Shown piece by piece: positions 10,376 to 20,066 of a stretch of DNA of 64,000 nt (positions are counted from its first letter, which is position 1; each line of letters opens with the position of its first letter). Source of the stretch: Delphinus delphis (taxonomy: Eukaryota > Chordata > Mammalia > Artiodactyla > Delphinidae); contig NW_027192672.1 of the NCBI RefSeq assembly GCF_949987515.2, positions 1,240,001-1,304,000 on the forward strand, given 5' to 3'. The notes below the pieces were generated by a model that was given only the letters and a program-made list of their open reading frames with translations, ran no database searches and had not been told where the DNA came from. The position numbers and the translations under genes are program-made.

Positions 10376-11744
10376 GCTGAGTGCAGTTCTTTTAGCTACC
10401 GTGTAGGCCTTGTTGATTATCAGTTTGGTATTTGGAATGGTATCTTTGCTAATTTCAACCTCCTGGATGATGCCTCACCCCTCCCCACCTTTCCCGTTTA
10501 GCAGCCTTATGCGTGTTTTCTACATATTTGACTATGTTTTTGTTTTGTAATTTATTTCATGTGTAGCCATTTTGGATTCCACCTTTAAGTGATATCTTAT
10601 GATATGTGTCTTTTTCTTTTTGAATTCTGTCACTTAGAATGATCATACGTAACTCCTCCGGAGTTGTTACAACTGGCCATATTTCATTGATTTCCAGGCT
10701 GAATAATATTCCACTCTACCTAAGTACCACATCTCTATCCATTTTTTCCCTCCAGAGACATTTAAGTTATATCCTAGTCGAGGATCTTTTAAACAGAGAG
10801 GGGGTAAACATTGGGGTGCCTGTGTCCTCTCGATTTTTGTTTTTCCCAAGATATACGCCCATGAGTGCAAGTGCCCTATGCTCTGTAGCTCATTTTTTAG
10901 ATGCTTTAGTAAACACAATACACTTCTCCAGAATGGCCGTTGGCAATATACATTTCCACTATAAGTCTCACAGGGCTCCCTCTTCTCGTTGCCCTGTCCT
11001 GCATTTCTGTTGTTTACGCTTTATGAGGATGGCTCTTCTGACTGACGCGAAGTGATATCTTTTGTAGTATTGACTTCCAGTGCCCACCTGTTTGGTTGGC
11101 TAAAAAAGTGTATGCCCTTTTCTTGAATATATACAGAAAAGAACGCATACACCCTTTTTGGCCAACTGCAATGTTGGCAATGTTCAGCTCCTTTTCTTGT
11201 GCTTAATGGCGAGTCCTTTCTACCTCCTCAAATCCCTTTCCTGCCATTCTCCCTTGCTTACAAGTCCTTTTCTCTGACTTTCCTCAAGACATTTTTCAGT
11301 GATGAATATTTTCAACTCTGCAGTTTTGTGAATTTTACTGCCCCTGAGTTCCATTGTTCAACTTGTGTTTATGGGAACTGGCCACAAAGCAGCGGGATTT
11401 CCTCAAGCCCTATACTGTTTCCATGGGCAACCCTAGCCTTTGGTCAATTCGTCTTCCTGATTGGAAATTAGAGTGACATGTGCCTGTCTGAACACCTAGG
11501 ACTTGTCTCTCATTGTTCCTCATCCTTCCGCTTCATCCTCTGGACAAATTCCAAACTGTACGCAACAGGATGTTGACAGTGCTGACATCTCCAAGTGGGG
11601 AGACTGTTAGTAAAGACGCTGGAGGGGTGAACCCGAGCACCAGGAGATGAGGAGATGAGATGCCTTTTCCAAACTCTTCCCGATCAGACGGTATACCATC
11701 CTCTGGGTGTGACAGACATGTTTTAGCAGTAGGAAGAGTCCCAT
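10376..11744. repeat. Relic satellite monomer B, 3'-truncated (block copy 2)
   Basis: Copy of 352-1,720, with a handful of substitutions. Two differences in the palindrome (CGCATAC and GGCCAAC instead of TGCATAC and GACCAAC) bring the right arm closer to the array consensus than in copy 1. Confidence 0.85.
11096..11165. repeat. Degraded mariner-type palindrome (block copy 2)
   Basis: Copy of 1,072-1,141. The right arm carries GAACGCATAC and TTTTTGGCCAAC, one base each closer to the consensus palindrome than in copy 1. Confidence 0.8.
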
Positions 11745-11969
11745 TCATGTAAGGAGAACACCAGGGCTTTTTCAAAATCAGTGTCTCCCCGAAACCCAAA
11801 CTGGGGAATTTTTTAAGCTACGGCTACACATATGTTCATTAAGGGCCTTGGGAAGTAGGCAGAGTCCAAACTTTAGATGATTGAAGTCTTCAGGGTCAGA
11901 AGCACTCACCACCAGCTTCCCTTAGGCTACACTTTAACTGTCATTGATAGATGATGTCAATAAAAATAT
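11745..11969. other. Unassigned non-satellite sequence (block copy 2)
   Basis: Copy of 1,721-1,945; one G/T difference seen near 11,812. Nothing recognised. Confidence 0.5.
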
Positions 11970-12149
11970 CTATTCTTTTTCAGATTATTTCCCCTTATAG
12001 GTTATTGCAAAATGTTGAGTGTAGTTCCCTGTGCTATACAGTAGTTCCTTGTTGATGATCTATTTTATACATAGCAGTGTGTATGTGTTCATTCCAAACT
12101 GTTAATTTATCCCTCCTCCCACCTTTCCCCTTTGGTAATAATAAATTAT
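11970..12149 (-). mobile_element. L1 3'-UTR fragment, antisense (block copy 2)
   Basis: Copy of 1,946-2,125 carried by the 10,024-bp duplication; the same L1 landmarks in the same order. Confidence 0.85.
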
Positions 12150-12474
12150 AAGATTTTATACTTCTCAGAAATGAGGGAGCTGAAAGAGAGGTATCATTTT
12201 CAATGGAAAAGCATTTAAAACAAGATTGAAGGTTTAACCAAGATTATTAGCTGTACATCCTTGGAAAGAAATCACTTCGTTTCTCTAATATTGACCTGAC
12301 AAATAAGACAAACCTTTTCACTGAACTTGCTTATAAAAAGTGATGGAAATATCAAATGGAAGTGTTAAAAACATCTTATTTTACCCGAGCCTTATACACT
12401 GTTCTATGTTAACTACAGTTTGGCTCACACATCTGTTCATTGAGGTTACAATAGTCTCAATTTCTGTTACTGAT
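12150..12474. other. Unassigned AT-rich sequence (block copy 2)
   Basis: Copy of 2,126-2,450; nothing recognised. Confidence 0.45.
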
Positions 12475-13664
12475 CCTCCAGAGTGGACCCCAACAAGTGT
12501 CCCCCTGCCCAGTGTCATTGGGGCCAACAGATCGAGACTGAGTTTGGTTCACAAGCAAAGGAAACTTTATATTTTGATCAGAGAATGGAGAGGTGAGAGC
12601 ATGCACTACCCCGTGGGCTGTGGGCTGGGCTGCTGTGTAGAGATCCTGTCAGAGTCAGTGGGAGGGAGGGAGGCGGCGGAGCTCTCGAGGGCCGGGTTGG
12701 CTGTAGCTCAGGCTCTATATCGTGGAGTCTGCACTGGGCCCCAGGAGCTGAGGTGTCGACCCAGCCATTCTGCACTAGGAAATCTGGTCTGAAGTGCCGG
12801 GTGTGGAACCTCTGCATGCGGGACCCTAGGAGCACGTGAAATTAAACAAAGCACAAAGGATAAAAAAGGTTAGACTTGATTTTATTGCCCAGATTCTATT
12901 TTTATCTCCCAGGGATTTTTAATGGGCTTTGCTGGGGACAAACCCCTCCTCTGCCTTTTGTCCCGTTCCTCATTCTTGGAGTGCTGAGGGTGCAGACCCT
13001 TCTTCTGTAACTGCTGAGTGCTGAGTTGGGAGCCCTCATACCCTGGGGCGAGGGTCAGAGCTTCTCCCCAGCAGCCTCCCGGTGACGTTGATTGTCCCCA
13101 GGAGCCCTGCCTCCCTGCTCGTCTACCTGAGCACCAGCATTGGAAGTGTTATAGATTCTAATGACCTTTAAGGGTCCAGGAAAGAGATGTGCAGAGACGC
13201 TGTGGGGGCCGGTTTCACCCCGCCCCACATTTGTTCGGCCACCTTAGGCTGACCGTCTCTGCCAGCCTAGATGCTCTGACCAGTAGTCTGCGCTTTCTTC
13301 AGTTAGGCCCCTGAATTAACGTGCAAACAGCACCAGGTGTCAGAGCCCTGCCCGCTCAACTCCCAGACAGTCCAGGGTCAGTGGTGATCAAGGACCATGA
13401 TGGCTACTGAGTCAACAGCCTTTTGAAGTAAACAGGAGTCCAGCCGGTCTTATTGGCCACCATCATCACGGTGTCTGTCGGCTTTTCTATGGTGACAGTG
13501 TGGTATACTGTTCCCCCGCCAAGATTATTAGCTCCCCTCTGGGTGCAGTAAGTCCTGCAAGCAGTAGTCTACTCTTTTGGGACACACTCTTGTTGTTTTA
13601 TGAGAGAAACTCCAGGTCAAGTGATGTTCACACGAGTCGTCATGGTGCCCTGTTGCCCCCGGTT
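12475..13664 (-). mobile_element. Probable endogenous-retrovirus flank (block copy 2)
   Basis: Copy of 2,451-3,640 with a few substitutions (for example C/G near 13,104 and A/G near 13,323). Same weak LTR-like signals. Confidence 0.3.
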
Positions 13665-14664
13665 ATCTCTCTGGATGTTGGAGTTGGAGGGCCTCCTCAC
13701 TCGAGGTCGGTGTGCCCACGGAGCGAACCCTGCAACTTCAGGGCATGGTTGGTGGTTAGGATCACCACGTGGGGTCCTTTTCCCTTAGGAGGGAGGTGGC
13801 CTTTTGGGCTGCTGATTTCCAGGTTTTTAGATACCGCCAGTATCTTGGCCAGATGTGGCAGTGGGCCAAGCCCCTTAGTGACCATAGTTTATCCTACCTG
13901 GATGGCATTCTTGCATTGTTCCATTTCAAGTGGTCCCAGTTTTTGCACTAATTCTCCAATGGCGATTCACCTTTCACCGGGAATGTAAAGGTCAAAGGGT
14001 TTAGCTAAATTAGGGAGTTCCAGGGCAAGGGTCTGAATTGACTGCTCTTTCCATTCTTGAAAGGCCACTTCTGGATTCTATTCAAAAGGATCATCATCTT
14101 TTCCTTTCAGTGTTTCATATAGAGGCCCAGCTAGTAGACTGTAGTTAGGGATCCAGAAGCAGCAAACCCTGGCCTCCCCAGGAACCCCTAAGCTGTCTTC
14201 TAGTTTTAGAAAGGGGTAAGGCTGAAAATGGTTTCTTCCCTTTCCTGGGATGGGCTTCTCTGACCTTCTGTGAGAATGAAGCCCAGGCAGGTCACCGCAG
14301 TCTGTGATATTTGAGCTTTTTCTTGGACAACTTCTATCCTTTATTGGCTTGGTAGTTCAGAGGCCTCCTTAGTAGGGCTGGTGATCAGAATGTCGTCTGC
14401 ATATTGAAGGAGGGTTTCCTTTTCCAGAGGTAGAACTTTTAGGTCTTTAGCTAAGCTTTCCCCAAAGATGGTGTGGGAATTTTTGCACCCTTGGGGCCAG
14501 ACGGCCCGGAAGTATTGTTTTAGTTGTATGTTGAGTCCTGCCACTCACAAGCCAAAATTTCTTGTGACTCTGGGACTAATGGAATACAAAAGAAGGCATC
14601 ATTGAAGACTAATACAGAATACCATGTCCTGGTGGTTGGTAGAATGACCAGCAGGGTGTAGGAA
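13665..14664 (-). pseudogene. Decayed class I endogenous-retrovirus pol fragment (block copy 2)
   Basis: Copy of 3,641-4,640 with the same breaks, so the element was already inactive before the 10-kb duplication. The YADD box is in the open piece at 14,341-14,544. Confidence 0.8.
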
Positions 14665-14734
14665 TTAGGAGCAACTGGAGGTATATCCTCGGTGGCTTCA
14701 CTGACTGTCCTGACATCCTTTACCAGGTCCCCAG

Positions 14735-14871
14735 CAGCCCATGGGGCTCTCGTGGTCAGACCAATCCCAGAATATGGAGCTCACCTGGGCAGGTACCCCA
14801 CCCCCAACCCAGCCCACGGGGCTCTCGTGGTCAGGTCCCTCCCAGGATACAGAGCTACCCTTGCAGGTACC
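14735..14871 (+). repeat. Two-copy direct repeat of about 63 bp (block copy 2)
   Basis: Copy of 4,711-4,847. It differs by C/A in the spacer and C/T in the second repeat, so the small duplication predates the 10-kb one. Confidence 0.8.
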
Positions 14872-15319
14872 GTGGCAGGGCTGGGCACACAGGAACCGTG
14901 CACATAGCCCTCATTGCAGAGCACCCCCAGCTCACCTGTCGCTCAGAGCTGACACAGAGCACCTCAGAGCAGGACTTGAACTAACAAACAGCAGCTGCGA
15001 CAGGTCTGTGACCCTGGGCATCACTCCGTGAGGCCTCCCTCCACCTGGTCTTCCAGAGACTTCCACTGCACCCGGGGCACCAGGCCTCTGTCTCCAACCA
15101 CCACCCACCCCTCCTCTCCCTGACTCCTGGGTTCCTCTCATTAGGAGAGGGTTTTCTTGAAGTTGTCTCCCACTCATGGGCCAGATAAAATGATTAGAAA
15201 ACAAGCCAAAGCTGCAGCCCCTTGTCTATCCTGACTCTCAGGAGCCCACACCTGTTCCTTGGACCTGGCCGGTTCAGCAAGTTCCATTTTCTGCAACTGT
15301 GAGCCCCTGAGGGGTGATG

Positions 15320-15424
15320 ATTGGCTGACCTGGGCAGCCTTACCGTGCCGGCCAGCCCTCCCCAGGTGTGCCTGGGTTGAGATCAATATAAATACCACTC
15401 CAGGCAGCAAGAGCCCCTGCAGCC
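15320..15424 (+). promoter_or_regulatory. Promoter-like CCAAT/TATA arrangement (block copy 2)
   Basis: Copy of 5,296-5,400. CCAAT box, TATA box, downstream ATG (15,580) and donor-like site are unchanged. Confidence 0.25.
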
Positions 15425-16174
15425 GTGCCTGACGCCATTTTCTCTGCCCTGTCAGCAGTCTCGGGGCTGGGCTGGTGGGAGGGAGTGAGAGGCCACGGCT
15501 TTGTGGGTGGCCCAGTGTGAGTGGGGCTCTGCTGGACTTTCTGCAGCAGTTGCCAGGCTGCCACCTGCTAAAGAAGAGGATGTGTCACCCATACCTGCTG
15601 CTGGAATTTCTCCCTGGGCAGAGGTGAGGAAGGAAAAAAGCAGTGGGGGCAGGGACAGGACGGGTATCTCAGGCAGGGAAATGGAAATCTTCCAGAAGAG
15701 CACCCAGGGCCAGGACCATCCTGGCTGGCCTGCAGGCACCAAGTCGGCCGGCATGCTGTCACTCGTGTGGCTCTATGGCCCTTCCTCTAGGCTTTCAAGT
15801 CCTTGTATATATTCAGGTGTTTTACCTGGGACGGGTGGGAATAGTTCAGCAGCAACTGGCCTGGGGCTCAGCTCACGTTTACTCACAGATGCCTCGGCAC
15901 GGTGCCCCAGCTTTGCAATGAGGACGCTTGTTGCGTGGGGGCTGCTGGCTGAATGGGAGACGATTCCCCACCACTGACCAACTTCAGAATTGTTTACAAC
16001 TGGAGCAAGTGCCCTGATACGGTTTTCCTCTGTGTAACTGGTGGGTTCTGTGTTTTTTTTCTCTTTTTCGTTTTTGGTTCAAGGTAGATTTTATTCCTCT
16101 TTTTTGTATTTACAGATATAAGCATGGAAATAATTTATTCATATAAATACATGTATGTGCAGGGAATAATTGTT

Positions 16175-16908
16175 TTTTCTGTTTTATTTTTTAAATTTTA
16201 CTTCTTTTTAATTTTGAATTTTATTTTATATTTTTATACAGCAGGTTCTTATTGGTTATCTATTTTATACATATAAATGTATACATGCCAATCCCAGTCT
16301 CTCAACTCCTCCCACCACCACCCCCCCAACAGCTTTCCCCCCTTGTTGTCCATACGTTTGTTGTCTACATCTGTTGCTCTATTTATGCCTTGCAAAATGG
16401 TTAATCTGTACAGTTTTTCTAGGTTCCACATATATGCATGAATATACAAGATTTGTTTTTCTCCTTCTGACTTACTTCACTCTGTATGACAGTCTCTAGA
16501 TCCATCGACGTCTCTACAAATGACCCAATTTCATTCCTTTTCATGGCTTAGTAATATTCCATTTTATATATGTACCACAGCTTTATGCATTCGTCTGTCT
16601 GTGGGCATTTAGGTTGCTTCCATTACCTCGATATTGTAAATAGTGATGCAATGAACATTGCGGTGAATGACTCTTTTTGATTTATGGTTTTGTCTGGGTA
16701 TATGTCCAGTACTGGGATTGCTGTATCATATGGTAATTCTATTGTTAGTTTCTTAAGAAATTCCATATTGTTCTCCATAATGACTGTATCAATTTATATT
16801 CCCAACAATAGTGGAAGAGGGTTCCTTTTCTCCACACCCTTTCCAGCATTTGTTGTTTGTAGATTTTCAATGATGCCTATTCTACCAGGTGTGAGGTGAT
16901 ACCTCATT
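16175..16908 (-). mobile_element. 5'-truncated L1, antisense (block copy 2)
   Basis: Copy of 6,151-6,884 with a few substitutions (for example GGCTTAGTAAT for GGCTGAGTAAT). The junction to satellite at 16,908/16,909 is identical to copy 1. Confidence 0.9.
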
Positions 16909-18488
16909 GTTGAATCCATTTCGTTGAGCAAGGGGTAGCTCTTGTCTATTACATATTTGGCTTATGGAACGGTATCTGTGCTAATTTCAAACTCTGCTTC
17001 TATGCAGCACCCCAACTCACCTTCCCCCTTAAGCAGGCATAAGTTGGTTTTCTAAACTTGAGACCCTGTTCTGTTTTGTAATTCAGTTCATGTGTAGCCA
17101 AGTTCACATTCCGTGTATTAGTGATACCTTATGATGTTTCTTTTTCTGTGTGACTTATTTCACTTAGAATCATCGTGCCTCAATCCACTCATTATGCTGG
17201 TACGGGCCTGGTGACATAGATTTCATTGCTGAGTGGTATTCTGTTGTACAGAAGTACCGCAACTTCTTTATCCATTATTTGCTCTCTGGGATATTTAACT
17301 TGTGCCATAGAAGAGATTCCTGTAAAAAGAGCCGTCCCAAATTTTGGGGTTGCTGTGTCTTTTTGATATTAATTTCCCTAAGCTATAGGACCATAAGTGG
17401 AAGTGCCCTAGGCTCTGTTGCTTTGTTTTTTAGATGTTTCAGGAAACACCATACACTTCTCCCGAGTGGTTGTTGGCAATTTACATCCCGCCCATCAGCA
17501 TAACAAGGCTCACAGTTCTCCATGGCCTGTCCTGCCTTTCTGGATTTTACACTTTTTTCAGATGGCCCTTTTGACCGGGTGGAAGTGAGACTTCATTGTA
17601 GTGCAGATTTCCTTTGCAAGCTTGCTTGGTTGGCCAAAAACGGCGTATGCGTTTTTTCCTGAATATATTCAGGAAAAAACGCATACGCCCTTTTTGGCCA
17701 AGTGCATCATTGTGGACGTTCTGCCTCTTTTCCTATGCTTTCAATGCAATTCCAGTCTACCTCCTGAAATCGGTTTCCTGCAATTCTGCCCCGCTTTCAA
17801 GTCCTCTTGGCAGCCTTACTTCAGTCTATTTTTGGACGATAGCTGTCATTTATAACTCTGCAGGTTTGTGAATTACAGTGCCCCTGAGCTCCTTTCTTCA
17901 ACTCGCTTTCTTTTGAGCTGGCCGCAACACCGCAGGATGGCTTCAGGCCCTAATCTGGTTCCGGCACGGCACGCTGAGCCTTTGGTTAATTCCTCTTCCT
18001 GGTGGGAAATGAGAGTTAAATTTGCCCGTCCAGACACCTCCAGCTAGCCTCTCATTGGTTCTCGCTATTCCTGTTCATCTTCCGCAGAAATTGCAAACTG
18101 GGCCAAACAGGAGGTTAAAGGGACTGACTCTCCAAGTCGGGAGAGTGTTAGTAAAGCGTCTGGAATGTTGCACCCGAGTACCAGGGGAGGAAAACTGAGA
18201 CATATTTGAACACGTCTCCCGTTCACATGGTTGATCATACTCTGGGTTCCACATGCATGTTTTAGCTGAAGGAAGAATACCTTAAAGCTGGAGAGTTGAG
18301 ACCCGTGTAATGGGTACCATGCAATATGACTTCAAAGGGTCTTCATTTGCTCACCGAACCTCTCCAATCCTATCACTGCTGCGTTTATGCCCCTGTACAC
18401 ACGCTTTATTCTCTTTTGGAGGCATAGCAATCCATAGGTTTTAAGATACTTACTAGTCAGGTACATTCTTAGGCATTTAATATGGGGT
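16909..18488. repeat. Satellite monomer 1, chimeric boundary unit
   Basis: Length 1,580. The left 500 bp is block-type (TTAACTTGTGCCATAGAAGAG), then mixed. From the palindrome on (17,630-17,701, one left-arm mismatch C) it is fully array-type, with TTTTGAGCTGG, GGGGAGG, GAGAGTTGAGACC and the 167-bp deletion already present. Confidence 0.93.
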
Positions 18489-19209
18489 TTTGAGTCCATT
18501 TCGTTGAGCAAGGAGTAGCTCTTGTCTATTCCATATTTGGCTTAAGGAACTTTATCTGTGCTCATTTCAATCTCTGGTTTTATGCAGCACCCCAACTCAC
18601 CTTTCCCCTTAAGCAAGCATAAGTTGGTTTTCTAAATTTGAGACCCTGTTCTGTTCTGTAATTCAGTTCCTGTGTAGCCAAGTTTCCATTCCGTGTATTA
18701 CTGATATCTTATGATGTTTCTTTTTCTGTGTGACTTATTTCAGTTAGAATCATCATACCTGAATCCACTCATTGTGCTGCTAAGGGCCTGATGACACAGA
18801 TTTCATTGCTGAGTGATATTGCTTTGTAAGTAAATACCACAACTTCTTTATCCATTTTTCACTCTCTACGATGTTGAACTTGTACTGTAAATGAGGTTCT
18901 TGTAAACAGAGCCGTTCCAAACTTTGGGGTGGCTGTGTCTTTTTGATTTTAATTTCCCTAAGCTATAGGACCATAAGTGGCAGTGCCCTAGGCTCTGTTG
19001 CTTTGTTTTTTAGATGTTTCAGGAAACACCATACACTTCTCCTGAGTGTCTGCTGGTAATTTACATCCCGCCCATCAGCATAACAAGGCTCCCAGTTCTC
19101 CATGGCCTGTCCTGCCTTTCTGGATTTTACACTTTTTTCAGATGGCCCTTTTGACCGGGGGGAAGTGAGACTTCATTGTAGTGCAGATTTCCTTTGCAAG
19201 CTTGCTTGG
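18489..19209 (-). mobile_element. L1-derived left part of the satellite monomer (shown on monomer 2)
   Basis: Colinear with an antisense L1 3' end, though old. The monomer start aligns to ATTGAGTATAGTTCC of the 3'-UTR, TAAGCAAGCATAAGTTGG to the L1 AACCATAAGTTTG region, GTGTATTACTGATATCTTATGATG to AAGTGATATCATATGATA, and TCCTGAGTGTCTGCTGGTAATTTACATCCC to the L1 TCTCCATAGTGGCTGTACCAATTTACATTCCC segment. CCCTTTTGACCGGGGGGAAGTGAGACTTCATTG aligns to the L1 TTCTGACCGGTGTGAGGTGATACCTCATTG. The same holds in every monomer. The match is clearer in relic monomers A and B. Confidence 0.75.
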
Positions 19210-19281
19210 TTGGCCAAAAAGGGCGTATGCGTTTTTTCCTGAATATATTCAGGAAAAAACGCATACGCCCTTTTTGGCCAA
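19210..19281. repeat. 72-bp perfect palindrome, mariner/MADE-like (representative of all units)
   Basis: Perfect two-fold symmetry about 19,245|19,246 (GAATA|TATTC). The arm begins TTGGCCAAAAAGGGCG. The ends resemble terminal repeats of cetartiodactyl mariner elements (GGTTGGCCAAAAAGTTCG type, from memory), and two short terminal repeats head to head is the MADE layout. Others start at 17630, 20788, 22366, 23945, 25523, 27101, 28679, 30259, 31839, 33419, 34999, 36579, 38159, 39739, 41319, 42899, 44479, 46059, 47637, 49217, 50797, 52377, 53957, 55537, 57115, 58693, 60273, 61853 and 63432. Confidence 0.95.
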
Positions 19282-20066
19282 GTGCATCATTGTGGACGTT
19301 CTGCCTCTTTTCCTATGCTTTCAATGCAATTCCAGTCTACCTCCTGAAATCGGTTTCCTGCAATTCTGCCCCGCTTTCAAGTCCTCTTGGCAGCCTTACT
19401 TCAGTCTATTTTTGGACGATAGCTGTCATTTATAACTCTGCAGGTTTGTGAATTACAGTGCCCCTGAGCTCCTTTCTTCAACTCGCTTTCTTTTGAGCTG
19501 GCCGCAACACCGCAGGATGGCTTCAGGCCCTAATCTGGTTCCGGCACGGCACGCTGAGCCTTTGGTTATTTCCTCTTCCTGGTGGGAAATGAGAGTTAAA
19601 TTTGCCCGTCCAGACACCTCCAGCTAGTCTTTCATTGGTTCTCACTACTCCTGTTCATCTTCCAAGAAATTGCAAACTGGGCCAAACAGGAGGTTAAAGG
19701 CGCTGACTCTCCAAGTGGGGAGAGTGTTAGTAAAGCGTCTGGAATGTTGCACCCGAGTACCAGGGGAGGAAAACTGAGACATATTTGAACACGTCTCCCG
19801 TTCACATGGTTGATCATACTTGGGTTCCACATGCATCTTTTAGCTGAAGGAAGAATACCTTAAACCTGGGTATTTGAAACCCGTGGAATGGGTACCATGC
19901 AATATGACTTCAAAGGGTCTTCATTTGCTCACTGAACCTCTCCAATCCTATCACTGCTGCGTTTATGCCCCTGTACACATGCTTGATTCTCTTTCGGAGA
20001 CATAGCAATCCATAGGTTTTAAGATACTTACTAGTCAGGTACATTCTTAGGCGTTTAATATGCGGT
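19282..20066. other. Right part of the satellite monomer, origin unassigned (shown on monomer 2)
   Basis: About 785 bp after the palindrome. The first 100 bp may continue the antisense L1 alignment (TTTTCATGTGC and TTCTGCC landmarks, clearest in monomer A). The rest I cannot assign. It includes an imperfect hairpin at ACTCTCCAAGTGGGGAGAGT (19,705-19,724) and the 167-bp deletion junction AATCCTATCACTGCTGCG near 19,950. Confidence 0.6.

Larger units (their letters stand above)
14665..16174. other. GC-rich unassigned segment (block copy 2)
   Basis: Copy of 4,641-6,150 with scattered substitutions, for example T/C near 15,833 and T/G near 16,124. Same promoter-like and donor-like sites at +10,024. 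Confidence 0.4.
10025..17714. repeat. 10,024-bp tandem block, copy 2
   Basis: Second copy of bases 1 to about 7,690, in the same orientation. Near-identity to copy 1 holds to about 17,400. From there copy 2 increasingly carries bases typical of the amplified array (CTTCTCCCGAGTGG, CATAACAAGGCTC). After the palindrome at 17,630-17,701 it no longer follows copy 1 at all: GTGGACGTTC replaces GTCGAGTTTC. Copy 2 therefore runs directly into the 1.58-kb array, and the counterpart of 7,691-10,024 is absent. Confidence 0.96.
18489..20066. repeat. Satellite monomer 2
   Basis: Length 1,578: one base lost in TTCCAAGAAATT and one in CATACTTGGG. CAGGAAAC, perfect palindrome, TTTTGAGCTGG, GGGGAGG, GTATTTGAAACC. 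Confidence 0.95.

Noticed and set aside
17601..17871. Overlapping 84- and 85-codon open frames that recur in nearly every monomer
   Set aside because: They begin at GTG and TTG, not ATG, run through the palindrome and beyond in two frames, and are conserved only because the whole unit is. No codon-level constraint is visible and frames break in units 8, 19, 25 and 30.
18489..18515. CENP-B box near the TTTCGTTGAGCAAGG at each monomer start
   Set aside because: Does not fit NTTCGNNNNANNCGGGN: the required A and CGGG are missing. The TTTCGGAGACATAGC site later in the unit fails too. No basis for a centromere-protein site.
19282..20066. tRNA- or SINE-like origin for the right part of the monomer
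   Set aside because: Looked for A/B-box spacing, a tRNA head and an A-rich tail; none found. Left as unassigned.
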